DNA of 64,000 nt from Crossaster papposus (taxonomy: Eukaryota; Echinodermata; Asteroidea; Velatida; Solasteridae), in assembly GCA_037893245.1 (NCBI GenBank), contig JBAIAA010000810.1, positions 1 to 64,000 of the forward strand. Reading direction: 5' to 3'. Made by a program: the position numbers and the translations under genes. The notes beneath the pieces are model-generated. The model searched no databases. It saw nothing but the letters and a program-made list of their open reading frames with translations, and was not told the origin of the DNA. This document shows positions 1-12,215 of this stretch, piece after piece; the stretch's first letter is position 1; every line of letters starts with the position of its first letter.

Positions 1-3000
1 AGTTAATAAGTGACAACATTTCCTTTATTTCTTTCGTGCACATTAATGAATTTTACATTGTATGTTTAAAGCTTCAAAACACTTAAGCCTCACACTAGTT
101 TAATCATGTTTGCATCCTACATTGTTGCATATCCAGGCATTTTTGAGTGGGTCAGGATTTAATTGGTTGATGTTTGTTGTCGTTTATTTACCAGAAATTC
201 TGCCACTTCTGAAGTGGCTGACAGTTCGACTTTGATTAATGATGTCGAAACCATTAAAAACCCAGCATTGTGAAATGTGGTACTAATGTGGATTGAAGTT
301 CATTCATAAAAAAACACTTATGTGCTGTGGCATGTGACAAACAATAGCCTCTGGATAGCTTCCTTAAAATGTTGCTGGTCCTTGAAAATAAAACCAGCTA
401 TTTGTGGTACATATACACCATACCGGTACATGTAGTTCTGAAGAAAAATGATGGTACATCTATTTATGGCAATTTACATGTATGCATCAGTGATTTCTCT
501 GCCCAGATCTGTTTAAATTTTTCAATTATTCCAAATGTGGGCCAGTTGATGTACAAGTAGATCTCATTAAAAAACACACAATTTACATGCCCTGGACTCT
601 TGTAAATGTATGTAAATGACCATTTTGAAAAATGAGGTAATTACGGCAGTGGTACCAATTTCACTTGGCTGTGGTTGATGACAGGTCTTTGCAATTACCG
701 TCCTGCCAAGTCAATATTTACATTCACATTGAGGTAGTTTCTTACCCCCTTTGATAACCATAGCACCCTGTCAGTTATTGATGAAGCATTGTCAGTGGTG
801 CATTTAATGAACGATATTGAGGGGACAATATGGAAAAGAAATACAATTAGAAAATTTGCACTAGAAAATACTTGGTTGGGGAAACGAGTCCTTTTTGTCC
901 GCACATTTTTTACGAAGAGACAAAAGGTGGCATTTTATACCGGTAGTTCTTTGTCACTTCTTTAAATTTTCTAATTTTGAATGTACCTTATATAATTAAA
1001 GATAATCTAGAATTTGTTGTGACTAAGTATTTTTTTCCTAGCCTACGTGACTTGTTTGAAGAGGATTTTCAGTATCATGGCCAGTAAATAAGAATTTCAC
1101 TAAATTAAAAAAAAAAAAAAAAAAAAATATCATATTTTGTCTCAACGCTTAGGCCACTCTTTCCTACTTGAATAGACCATTGATTTATGAATGAAAACCT
1201 GTCTTTTTTGCTACACCAGAAATGCCAGAGATGCCCAACAAGTCCTCCCTCCATAATTCTTATTCCCTTTTTACCTTTTTAGTGAACAAAAAATGAAATA
1301 CAGACTTCCAAATCTAACCCATCTGGCTTTCAGCTGTCCCAAACGATCTTACACAACCCTCCAGCCGAGGCATTGATTTTGCACTTTCCTCCCACTAGCC
1401 TCTCTTCTGACATTTACTCGGTCTCATCCCGGACCTGTTTGCTGTCATCTTATCCCACCACTCCAGCTTTCTTTTAGGACTGTTCTCAAGTTGACTGGAC
1501 TAACACTCAGGCTGGTTTTGCTCATGCTCCACATGAAATCTTGAGAATTCGCTCAAGATCTGGAGAAATTGTCTTGAAAAACTCTTGTAGAGTGAAGAAA
1601 AGAGTAGATTCTGAGACTATTTGTAGAAGATGTAGGAGTACCTCGTTTAGAATGAGAGTAGGCCGTGGGTGAACTTCAAAATTATTTGCGCGACTATCCT
1701 TCCACCCTGATAAAAGGTGGAACATTGCTGTTATTGGACAGAAGTCTACCCTGCAGTGTAACAACATGTAAACCTATTAGTTCTTATACCGCCCAAAACT
1801 GCCCTGTACCTAGTTTTTGCAGGACGGCCTCAAAACACACCGGCATTGGTTGGTCTTACAAAATCAAAATGTTACACAATGAGTTACAATAACCCATAGC
1901 AAGGCAAGAGCCTCGGAATCAACTGCCTCTTGCAAAATTCTTAAAGAACCAGGTATCTCCCATCATTTGTTACCAGTTTAAACCTGTTTTCAGTGGTACA
2001 CATTCATTTTCTAAAACGCATCAGTGTGTGTAAACCAGCATTATATTTTATGGACAAATCACAGATTTTCAAGGCAATAAGCTTTTGGAACCGTGACGCC
2101 TTTTATGTCGCCCTTCCCTTAATTCTTAATCCTGTTCCATCATCCATTTATTTCCCCCTCGACTCCTGCCTCCTCCAAGTCAAGGAGTCCTTTGAGATCT
2201 CCTCTGTCTATCCGTTGTGCTCCATTTCCACCTGACCCCATCAAGAAAGTCCATCCATAACCTCCCGCTCCTTAGCTCCCCTATCCATGATACCCATCTT
2301 AAAGGTCTGCCTCTCATGAACATCAATATTCCAGCCATCCATCTTTTTAATGTTCATGACTCACAACTCTACAAAATGATGCCAAAGTACATTAAGGTCC
2401 CAAGCTTACAACTTGGGACCTATCTAGAAACGCAATCATTGTATAAAGGAACCCATTGGTATTTTCTAACCATTTAAAATATCCAAACCAAAATGGATGC
2501 GCCCCTTCACATTAAAGGTAGGATACACCATTGGTAATTGCTTGAGTTATCAGAAATGGGTGGACTAGGGGTTGTATTCTATAGTAAATATCGTTTAACT
2601 GACCTGTTAAAAGTTTTGCAATCATGGATGCCGAGAAAAAAGCAAGAAAAAACACGTTCATTTTTTGTTTATACAATTCAACTTATCTGAACAATTACAA
2701 AATATTTAGTTCAATCATTTTGCTGGATGAGTAGAATATTATTTACTTTCAAATAAGTACGATATTTCTAAATAATTTGGTAGTCAAATTTTTGGATATC
2801 TGCAAATGGTGTATCCTACCTTTAATTGTCATTGCACTCTAGAATACCTCTTAGCCCCATGCTCAAATGTGATTCAAGATTTGACGATGCTCAGTCATTT
2901 ATTGGTAGTTGGCGCCAAATCTGAAGCTTTCTTATCTCGCTATCGTCAACGTCAAAATTAATCATCAGGCTCTCCATTCCTAGACTGCTACCGCTTATCA

Positions 3001-3270
3001 CCACAAGAGGGCTCACTTCATGTTCAAGCCTGAAGCTCTCACAAACAGGGAGTTTGAAGCGAGGAGGAGCAACATACTACAACAACATAATTCTTTTTAA
3101 ATACCAAATTATTTCTTTTAGCAAATTCCCTCTGTGTATACCTTTACATTTTTCAAGGAATTGAGTTGAAGATTATTACTTTTTTGTAAAGAGGAAAATT
3201 GTTAGTGAATTTACTAAATAGCTACGAAATTGATAATTAAAAAACTGTCTATTTTGATTTTTGTGTGCAG
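1..3270 (+). other. Upstream intron of the NAV gene (or 5' flank)
   Basis: AT-rich non-coding sequence before the first visible CH exon. It contains a poly-A run near 1108-1127 and one TTAA-flanked MITE (2516-2821). I see no exon with both a convincing acceptor and donor, and no recognisable protein. NAV proteins carry residues before the CH domain, so at least one 5' exon should lie upstream of the window. The stretch is therefore most simply intron. The short open frames here have no domain content. Confidence 0.6.
2516..2821 (+). mobile_element. TTAA-type MITE, copy 1
   Basis: A 306-bp non-coding element with terminal inverted repeats AGGTAGGATACACCATT at the left end and AATGGTGTATCCTACCT at the right. 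It is flanked directly by TTAA on both sides (2512-2515 and 2822-2825). A TTAA target duplication is the signature of piggyBac-type insertion, so this is a candidate non-autonomous piggyBac-like MITE. A second copy lies in the opposite orientation at 11867-12215. It has no coding capacity. Confidence 0.8.
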
Positions 3271-3388
3271 ATCTATACAGACTGGGCCAATCACTTCTTG
3301 GAGAAGGCGGGACGTAAGAATCTTATTGCCGACCTCCAAGTAGACATCACCAATGGGGTGCTCCTAGCCCAAGTGATTGAGGCAGTCA
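3271..3388 (+). CDS. NAV: NAV exon: N-terminal half of the calponin-homology domain
   Basis: A 118-bp exon encoding IYTDWANHFLEKAGRKNLIA and on through VDITNGVLLAQVIEAV. This is the start of the NAV CH domain (helices with TDWAN, DLQ-D and GVLLA signature residues). The acceptor is a pyrimidine-rich tract ending TGTGTGCAG at 3270, and the donor is TCA|GTAAGT at 3388/3389. The exon begins on a codon boundary, and the CAG just before it belongs to the intron. It ends one base into a codon, which the next exon completes (A+TC = Ile). A decayed copy of its 3' part follows at 3468-3612. CH domains in this family are linked to actin and cytoskeletal contacts. The first coding exon must be further upstream, because no initiating Met precedes the domain here. 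Confidence 0.95.
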
Positions 3389-3468
3389 GTAAGTATCCAA
3401 TGCCAAATATGGTCAAAGTGGGAGGGGCTTATGCAAATAACAGTGAAAGTGGGATTTTGTCTGCCTAG

Positions 3469-3668
3469 AGAAGGAAGGACATAAGAATTTGATATCGGAC
3501 CAAGTAGACATCACCAATGGGGCGCTTTTGTTTCAAAATATTGAGGCACCAATGCCAAATATGGACAAAGTAGGAGGAGCTTACACAGATACACATGGAA
3601 ATTTTGAGTGTGCCATAAATATGCCAGGTGTAAATTTAAAAAGGTGCAATTAGTTACTCACGACAAAG
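3469..3668 (+). pseudogene. Duplicated, decayed CH exon; possible poison exon
   Basis: From 3468 to about 3612 the sequence repeats 3301 to about 3457, that is, the 3' two thirds of the CH exon plus the start of its intron. Read in the parent frame it gives EKEGHKNLISDQVDITNGA, with one codon missing relative to DLQVD. The 12 bases carrying the original donor are deleted. A good acceptor (TTTTGTCTGCCTAG) ends at 3468 and a strong donor (CAAAG|GTAAGT) follows 3668, delimiting a 200-bp potential exon. Spliced after the 3271-3388 exon it would enter in the parent frame and meet TAG at 3651-3653. It is either a dead duplicate or a regulated poison exon. Confidence 0.75.
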
Positions 3669-3704
3669 GTAAGTCACAAGTAATAGGATGAACAATAACA
3701 AAGA

Positions 3705-3850
3705 AATTCAAATTTGTGACGTCACGACAGGTTTCCGTGCTGCGATTATGCAAAAGTTGAACGCATTGCAACTCTGGCGACTTTTCGCAGCGATTGTTCT
3801 GTGACTTCACATTGAGTCCGCGTCCGAATCTCTTGTCTATGGCTATTGTC
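3705..3850. repeat. Dispersed repeat related to 33886-34046
   Basis: This stretch shares an ordered set of words with 33886-34046: AAATTTG, GTCAC, TGCAAAAGTTGAAC, AACTC-GG-GA and TTTTCGCAGCGA. Both copies are in the same orientation. It looks like an old non-autonomous DNA element in the short intron between the two CH exons. The ends are less clear here than in the second copy. Confidence 0.5.
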
Positions 3851-3964
3851 TAGGTGTTCGCCCATTACAACTATGCGTGAGCAGGCTGACAATAGACGCA
3901 GCCAAAGCTCTAGAAGCCCGTTTCGGACACGGCCTTACTCTCTTTTTTTCCTTCTGAATTCCAG

Positions 3965-4017
3965 TCGATGAGAAAGTCTTGGATATCAACCCAGGTCCTC
4001 GCACAGCCAATCAGATG
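3965..4017 (+). CDS. NAV: NAV exon: CH domain, second piece
   Basis: A 53-bp exon encoding (I)DEKVLDINPGPRTANQM, the NAV CH segment that in vertebrates reads EKIEDINGCP-NRSQM. The acceptor is CTGAATTCCAG at 3964 and the donor is ATG|GTAAGT at 4017/4018. It completes the split Ile codon from the previous exon and ends on a codon boundary. The next exon lies 17.7 kb downstream. Confidence 0.93.
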
Positions 4018-4496
4018 GTAAGTCAGCTATCTTCTTGAACCCTTTCTGCTTACTGATTTGCTGACCGTATACACAAATACCTTTCTTGTTCTTCACATGG
4101 CTAGCACCGTTTCAGTGTTTGGCCACTAAAACGACAGCTTACATTCTGAGAGAAAATTGTGAGAGTTAAACCCCAAGAGGGGGCTATTGCAATTGTCTAC
4201 ACTGCTGCTTGTTGTGTATTGCGACGGTTCATCAAGGGAGAGAAAAAAAAAGACAGCACTTTTCAACTAAAGAGGGCTCACTTCATCTGACTGCACATTG
4301 GATCCAGTATGCTTCAGTTGTACATTGTACACTGTAAGTGGAGAGTAGAGGGTGGGCAATAACCGTATGAATGGGGTGAAAAATATGTGTCGGATTCTAT
4401 TTCATCCGTTTTATTTGTTGGGGTGGGGAGGTTTAAAAAAAAATTGTTTATGGAATATGGGGCTAAATTTCGTTTTCATTTTCTCTCATTTTTTTT

Positions 4497-4507
<11 letters not shown>

Positions 4508-4528
<21 letters not shown>
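4508..4528. repeat. Poly-G tract (21 G)
   Basis: An uninterrupted G run following a T-rich stretch. It is one of more than ten long G or C runs in the window. Confidence 0.9.
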
Positions 4529-6553
4529 TTATATATAACAACAAATTGGGCGGCTCACTTATGTATTCGGGCGGCACGAGAGCCGTCACAAAGACATTCT
4601 CTCACAGCACGGAAACCGCAAACACTCATTGTCTGTTGTTGAATACATTGTGGATTCGAGTGCTGGGAGACACAAAAGGCTAATGGGCTACTACTGAAGT
4701 GAAAACCACAATGTGGTATTTGTAAGCATGATCGCTGTATTAGTATCTCTTCAAATTGAATGGGTTTACTGATTGACAGCTTGTTCGCCAAAACGCTAGC
4801 GTAAAATAGACAACAATAGATTTTTACTGACTGGACCGCAAAAAACCGCTCGTCTTAACCGAAATGTCATGACACTAGTGCTCGAATGAAGCATTTGTTT
4901 TTTTGACATAGAAATGTGTACACTTTGGTTGGGACATACGAAAAAGCTCATCTTAAACGGAATCTCGTCTTGACCAAGCTTGTATTTAACGAGAGTCTTC
5001 TGTACACTCTTCAGTGCTGTAGAAGCTCCGATGATAAGCACCCTTGATGCATTTAATAACACTTATCGCTGTCTGGTTATTATATTACACTCCCTGGCGT
5101 GGTCTGTCATCACTTTGTTATTGGCCACAGAAGCCAAACCAAATAATTTGTTGGTACAATAACAGCCAGCCGTTCCTTAGATCCATGAATAGATGTATGA
5201 GGTTATGGCATTAACTCTTTGGTAAATTTGTTAAGCGATTTAGGTAATCAATTTCAAATGATTATTCAACTTAAAAGCCTTCAAGCCATTGTTCAGAAAC
5301 TAAAAACATTATGTTTTAGTGCTAAACCTTCTCAGAGTTGCTTTAACTTACCAGTTGATACTTAGCGCCCCAAAAACCTAGATTATCAACCTTTTTTAAT
5401 TTGTTCCGATGTTCTAACAGCAAAAAAGTTACACCAAATTAAAAACAATCAGTGTTTTCCCAAATTTCTTGTAAATGGCATCTAAACATTCCATCCATGT
5501 ATGAGTTAAATTTGACTAATTTTATCTTTTTGTACTGGATGTTTAAATTAAGTTTTCTCTAAATTAAATTATTTCCATATGGCCTGACATGCTTTATCAT
5601 ACATGCACATCTAAACAAATATAGAGCACAGTTATAATGTGAACTCAATGAATATGGTTACTATTGAATATTGTTAAAACAAAAAACCACTTTCATTCAT
5701 CTATTTCCTGCACCCATTGGCAAATACATATGTATAAAAATAATAGATTTAGTTGTAACACAATATTTCCCAGCACAAACCCCTTGAGGTTTGTACATGT
5801 ATGGACATGGATACTGTCATTTTCAGCTGGTATTGTGCTTGAGGTGCATACACTGAAAGGATTGAATTTTCCTAACGCAAGTAGCACCAGAAATTGGTTT
5901 GCAAATGTTGATTTCAGATGTAACCATGCACGAATCAAGATTTGTAGATTATGCAAATTATGACTATTTCTTTTTGTCATTAAAAGACACAGAAAATATT
6001 ACACCGTGCTAATTTTCAAAAGATATTCTTGAAACTAGCTTTTAGAATAGTATTTCCTTTTTTTGTATTCCTTTTAATTTAATTGCAAAAGGATGCTGGT
6101 TCCATTAAAAAAAGATTGTTAAAAAATTCTTGCATACCGGTACTTTGCATAACAAATTTCATATCCTTGCACCATCTTATACAAATTAGATATACATGTA
6201 TTAGATAATTCTTGTCAGGTTTTGAAAGTATTAACAAACATGTACATTGTGAATTTGTTAATTTGTTTAATTTGTTTATTTTTATAACGGCATTTGTTCA
6301 TCTTACAGCCCCAGTTTGGTGATGAGAGTCTCCCATAATGAAATGTTGGGCCAATTTATATGCTGTCCTAGCAGGTGAAGAGAGTAGAAGATGAAACCTC
6401 GACCCGTGCAGGTTTTTCCCTTATAGGGACCGGGCAAACATTCCGCTCAATTTGAGCTCCATTGACTGCCACATATCGCAAGGTGTTCACACGACCATTC
6501 ATTCATTTATTCCCGTACAGAAGAGATGCAGTCTTGTATTCAGATTGATACAC

Positions 6554-7950
6554 CAGGCCCGTAAGACACTTTTTTCAAAGGGGGGGCGTTTTCAACAACA
6601 ACAAAAAAGTCAAAAAAAAAATTTTCCTTCGGAAACACGCTCATTCTCTTATTTTAATGTTCCATTATGGTGTCATAGTTTACCTTTCTTGTTGGTCGAC
6701 GCACAGAAATACCGGAAGTAGTTTTTGACATGATTCTACAACAATCTTAACAACCTTCCACCACCAGTCCGTTGACGAGTTGCAGCGTGTGATCACGTGA
6801 CAAAACATGGTCACGTGTGTAAATAAGTGTACATAATCTCCAGGGTTCTCAACAGGAAATTTTTAGAACCCGGAAAAAAATTAGCCAAAATATTTGCCGC
6901 TCGCTTCGCTCTCATTAATTTTTTAACTATTTACCAAACTTTACCTCAAAATGATCGATATAATCAATTATTGGGGATGATAAGAGGGTGAAATACTGTC
7001 AAATGACGTCAGGGTGTATAATAGCCCCTTCTGTAAATTCTTCAATTTGACTGATGACCAGGGTACGTTTCACATAAGATAGACCCCGGCAGCAGCATTA
7101 CAGACTGGTGCAATCACTCAGGTTTGAAAATGAGAGAGACTGGTGCATCCCAAAACAGTCGCGCTGTCAGTGCATGTGTACTTTACGCATTACGTATGGG
7201 ACGCTAGTAATATTTACGCTGTGATCGAGAAATGTTTGTTTTGATTAATTTATAGTAGTATTTTTTAGTAGTACAGGCTCCATACCTTCATACTCTAGTA
7301 CCAGATTGTTACTAGATTAGTGAACAAAGCATGAACAATCATAAATAAACTTACCTCTTTTTCTTCAAAATAGCAAGAATTATTCTGACAGCCAATTCAG
7401 CCGCACGTGCTTTTGATCAATCATAATGTATATTGAGGGCGCTCTTGCTCCAAACAAATTTGAATCAGGTGGTGACGGATTCGACGGAATCGATCTAGAT
7501 TTGTAAATTACAAATCAAATCATTTATTTATTTATTTACATCTTCGAACTGAAAGACAATTCCGGGGATTTTTTTGAGATATTTTTGAGGGGCATTTTTT
7601 GGGGGAGGGGGATTTTCTCTGTTTTTGGTCAAATTTTCCGGGGGTTTCCAAGTCAGTCACCTCGTGAATTTCACGTAAGTGGGGGAGGGGGGGGGGGGGG
7701 GGGGGGGGCGGGGTTGCGGGTGGGAGGGGGGTTGAAGTCAAATAAATTCGCACGTCAAAATTTTTCGCACGGACACAAAATTTCGCAGTCCAAAAAGCAC
7801 TATAGTCAATGTTTTATGAGTAGTTTTACTATCATTGATATTTGAAACTAAGAAAAACGCAATTTTTACCTTAAAAAAAAAAAAAAAAAAAAAAAGATTT
7901 TCAAAGGGGGGGCGTTCGCAACCGTCGCCCCCCCCCATCTGACGGGCCTG
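6554..7950. mobile_element. 1.4-kb candidate DNA transposon remnant with TACAC flanks
   Basis: The interval begins CAGGCCCGT (6554-6562) and ends ACGGGCCTG (7942-7950), a short terminal inverted repeat. TACAC occurs directly outside both ends (6549-6553 and 7951-7955), consistent with a 5-bp target-site duplication. Just inside both ends the phrase TTTTCAAAGGGGGGGCGTT recurs, in direct orientation. The interior holds G-rich low-complexity sequence (7577-7735) and a poly-A run (7872-7895). No transposase is visible, so it would be non-autonomous. The superfamily is unassigned. Confidence 0.55.
7577..7735. repeat. G-rich low-complexity tract
   Basis: Long GGGG runs, including 22 consecutive G at about 7687-7708, with intervening GAGG and GTTG words. 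It lies inside the candidate transposon. Proline- or glycine-rich open frames here are artefacts of composition. Confidence 0.85.
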
Positions 7951-10900
7951 TACACCATTGTAGCCATTTCTTTTATTTGACTTGTCAAATTAAATTAGAT
8001 GCCGGTCTAGGTAAAGGAAAAGAAAGAAAGGATAAATTACTTGCTGTCAAGAATCTTGCATTTAAGATGAGGCGTTTCTCGTCCTACATGTAGATGGATG
8101 TGCAGTACGAGTGGATGCAAAGGTTTGGGATCAGATGGTTCTGGTGCAATTTTGACACAAATAATTAATGAGATTTATAACAGGAATTGGATGGAATTTG
8201 TTTACCCACAAGTGAAAGAGAATTTTAAGTTGCCTTTACAATCAATAATAGATTTGCGAGAATTGTAGAAAAAAATGATGGAGACATTTTCTTACACAAC
8301 TTCGCAATGGGATTGATTTCAAGTTTACCAAATGTGAGTGGGGGCTGTATGTCAAGAAAATGCAACTCGTCCATTCCCAGTTTGGAGTTAAAGGACTTGA
8401 AAGCTTTTTTAGTACCAATTATGGCGGATTGTAGATCTCTGCAATTTCTTGCCCCAAGGGATGAGGTAATTTACACTTGAACCAAACTGCTAAAAGCAGA
8501 GGAAGTATGAATAAGGATAAAACTGCTGCAAACTGCTTACTGGCTAGGAAGTAATTTAGTAGGGTATGGGGGCAATTGTGACCTGTTCCAACAAAACCGG
8601 GACAAAGCCGCACAATGTGTTTTGTTACAATGTACTCGTGAAGCCATTTCAGGGTGGATTTTACCATTTTGAGGTTTTGGGTTTTTCTGAATTACAAACT
8701 ATTAATCTACAACCTCCCCAAATTTGAACATAATCCGTCACCCAGAAGTGTTTTTTTTTGTCGATTTTGGGAAAAAATTGTGTATAGAAATAATAGGCTT
8801 TGTGAACTTCAAAGTTGTTTATCTCATAATTAGGTTGTCAGGGTTTTATCACTAAATCCTTCCACTAGGGGAGATAGGGTAAGGATATGTAAATGATACA
8901 TCATTTTAGCCGAGAACCTAGAGAGAAAGAAAAAAAAGAAAATTAAAAAAAAAAAAATTGCGAACTTTGTCCTGGTTTCGTTGGAGCAGGTCACAATTGT
9001 TATTGTTGAAGTTTTTCCCAAGGAGCTGTGGTTAATGTTGGGATTATTTTACTTTTGTATTATTCGTCAATTAAATTAAATAACTTTTTAAATTTTTGTT
9101 AGGTTCCACAGAGAGTATTTTAAATTTTTGTATTTTTTATCAATTCGTTTTATGCATAAACAACAACACTTTCTAGACCTTATTTGTTCTGAACTTCAAT
9201 TATTGTCTTAATCGAAATGGGGTCATCCGTTGAAATGACTGGCATCATGACCTCCATTTAATATCCTTATCCTATCCATTACCTCTCCTTTTAACCCGTC
9301 ACCATCCGAAATTTGTAATGAACAATAATTTAACGAGTAATTTAATCTTGATGGGCATGCATGCCGAACACAGGATGCAGAATTGCGAGTTAGATGGAGA
9401 ATTACACTTGTCGGTTCTCATTTAGAGATTCACCCGGGTTCACTTTTTTCCAGCTGTCTGGTTTCCTTCTCCCCCCCCCCTTCCCTTCAACCAGACTCCC
9501 GTTGTCAGAGTTTAGTTTGCAAAAAGCCCCAAGGAGGAATTACTCCATGCATGTTTCTTAATTCACGAAGCACGCAACCTTTTGCATTGTGATGATATAT
9601 TAGTGTCTAATGCCCAGGCCATTTCATCCGTCAGTTATGGAGGTATAGAATGGCCTGATTGAAACATTTGACATTTGATGTGTTGTTTTCATGGTGCACG
9701 CATGGAGGTAGCCTACCTCCATGGTCCACGCATAACAATTTCTCAACAATTATCAACAAATACTCATTGAAAACTATTTGTTTTTGTAAAACTAAGAAAT
9801 TGGTTTTGGATGTTACGGAATGAGATGTTATGATTTGGAATGGGGTGTTACACTGCAATCACATAGATATACCAGTACATGTATCCCACTGTTGTTGCTG
9901 TCTAATGAAATTGTTTTGTTTTAATTTAATTTTTTTTAAAAACAATTAGAAGAGGGCCGTTTTAAGTTTTGTTAAAAACCTATAAACATAACCTCACCAC
10001 ATTAGTTCAATTATTTTATATCAGTCATTAGTCAAACAATTGGGTTTTTTTTTTGGTTTTTTGTTCTCTTTTCTTGGCCCACAAATTGGCCCACAAGGTC
10101 AGATGATTTCCTCTAAGACCTAGCGTTGTTTACAGTATGCAGATCCACCCTTTCCTGAGGAAGATCTGGGTCATGACCTGTCTGCAAATTGTTTATTTGA
10201 AACAACAACAATGTCAGGCATGGAATATGTGTCCTTGTCTATATTCAGGATGACTCTAGCTGTTGGATTAATTGATGATCCTACAATCTTCCTCCTTCTT
10301 CCCCCTCAAAACTCTCTATCTACAGTGCTGATAGAAGACCTCTTTCATTGTCTGGTCGCTTCAAATGGGAATGGAATGCCCATTAGGAAACTAGTAACAG
10401 ATTTAAACAAGGACAGAGATGCTTTTACTCCAGGCAATTTAAAAACAAATCGGTGTTGACTGACTTTCATTTTGTAGCAGTATAAATAAAGCCTTTAGAT
10501 TAATTAAGAGGCAATTAGATTTATTTTCTCTCCAGTTTGTTGAATTTTTGATAGATTAAGTTATTTTGAAAATCACTTTCAATTTGATTGGCATTAGCAT
10601 ATTTAGACGTCTTTTCCCAAGAAAGATGAATAATCATCATGTTTGTACATAATAACATTTTCAGAAAATTTTCAGATTGAAAAGATTTTTGGACTGGAAA
10701 GAATATGGATCTCATGGATTGTATCCATTAAATTATCCCTTGCTCTTTTTAACACTCTAACACACTTCAGTATTCGTCCCTTCAAAAAATGCCTTTGTAT
10801 AAATCCCCCAATACACACAGCTGTAGTACATTGGCATGTACCACTGACATGCAATAAAGAAGGGTTAGTAATGTTATAAATATTATTAATAATTTTGTAT

Positions 10901-11866
10901 TTTTTTAAAGATTTGCAGAAATTAAAGTTGCTCTACATGAATGTTTCCAAAGACCTTTCACAAGAGATGTACTGTAATTAGCTGTCGGCTAACAACATTT
11001 TTATACTTGCCTAATTACACCCCAAATACTATAAGCTACTAAATGCTTTATATACCTTACTCCCACATTAAAACCACATTACTACCCACAGAACCCCAGC
11101 CTTCAGATTCACCCAAACCCCACCGGCTCATGAATAATGCATGAATCCGCAGGGGGTCTTCCATTAAGGCCACGCGCGAGCCCCGCACGTGCCACACATT
11201 ACAGTCTTTGTGTGTACATGTACATGTACATGTATATTTGTGTACATGTAGGGTTGCTTGGCTTCATCGTTGCTCTCAGCAGCGCGTAACATAACACACT
11301 GTCGGAGATTAGGTACAGGATCGCTGGTGGGCACACTATGGTAAAATGTAGCCCACTCATTGTGTTTGTATACACCAGGTGACTAGGCTACACATAAGTA
11401 CTTGTACCTACCCAGAATGGATAATATCATTTTGTGTCGGGATCGATAGAGCGTTTTTACGACCGTGTGGCAGAAAAAGGTCTGTGAGTACCAAATAGCT
11501 TGTTGTCATTCATAAAAATTGTCTGTGTGATTTGGCACATTGGGGATGTGTCAATGAGTGCTTTTCTACATGTGATTATCATTAGTAATTTTGTTAAAAT
11601 TATGTGCTTATCTACGATTTTAGTATTTTATGTTAAAGATTGAAATTTGTACAAGTGTTATATTAGTGATTTAGCTAAAGAAATAGATTATAGCTCTTCA
11701 GGACAGTTGTAAAAGTAAATTTAGATTTATCAGGAAAAATATTTTCTGTCTTAAAAATGATGAGCTCGTTAGCTCATCGTTTTGTTAGTGACTCTTCTTG
11801 CCACTTTAACCACTGGAGCCATTTGTTTGTTTTCAGGGCAAATGCAAAATAGATTGATTTATTTAA

Positions 11867-12215
11867 AGGTGGGATACACCATTTGCAGATATTGAACAAA
11901 TTTACTACCGAATTATTAAGAAATATCTTACTTATTTGAAAGGAAATAATAATTCTAGGCATCCAGCAAATTGAATGCGCTAGATATCCAATAATTGTTC
12001 CTAAAAATCAACGGCGATCACGAAAAAAACAGGAACAACATAAGAAACACTGTCAGACGTCGGTTGGAAACGAGTTTCATTTTTGTATTTTTTCTCAGCA
12101 TTAATGACTGTAAAACTTCGGACAGGTCAGTTAAACGATATTTATTATAAAATACAACTCCCTAAATCCGCCTATTCATGATAATTCAAGCAATTACCAA
12201 TGGTGTATCCTACCT
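11867..12215 (-). mobile_element. TTAA-type MITE, copy 2 (inverted)
   Basis: A 349-bp element bounded by AGGTGGGATACACCATTTG on the left and CCAATGGTGTATCCTACCT on the right, flanked by TTAA at 11863-11866 and 12216-12219. Its right interior (GATAATTCAAGCAATTACC) is the reverse complement of the left interior of the 2516-2821 copy. The two are therefore the same family in opposite orientations. It has no coding capacity. Confidence 0.8.
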
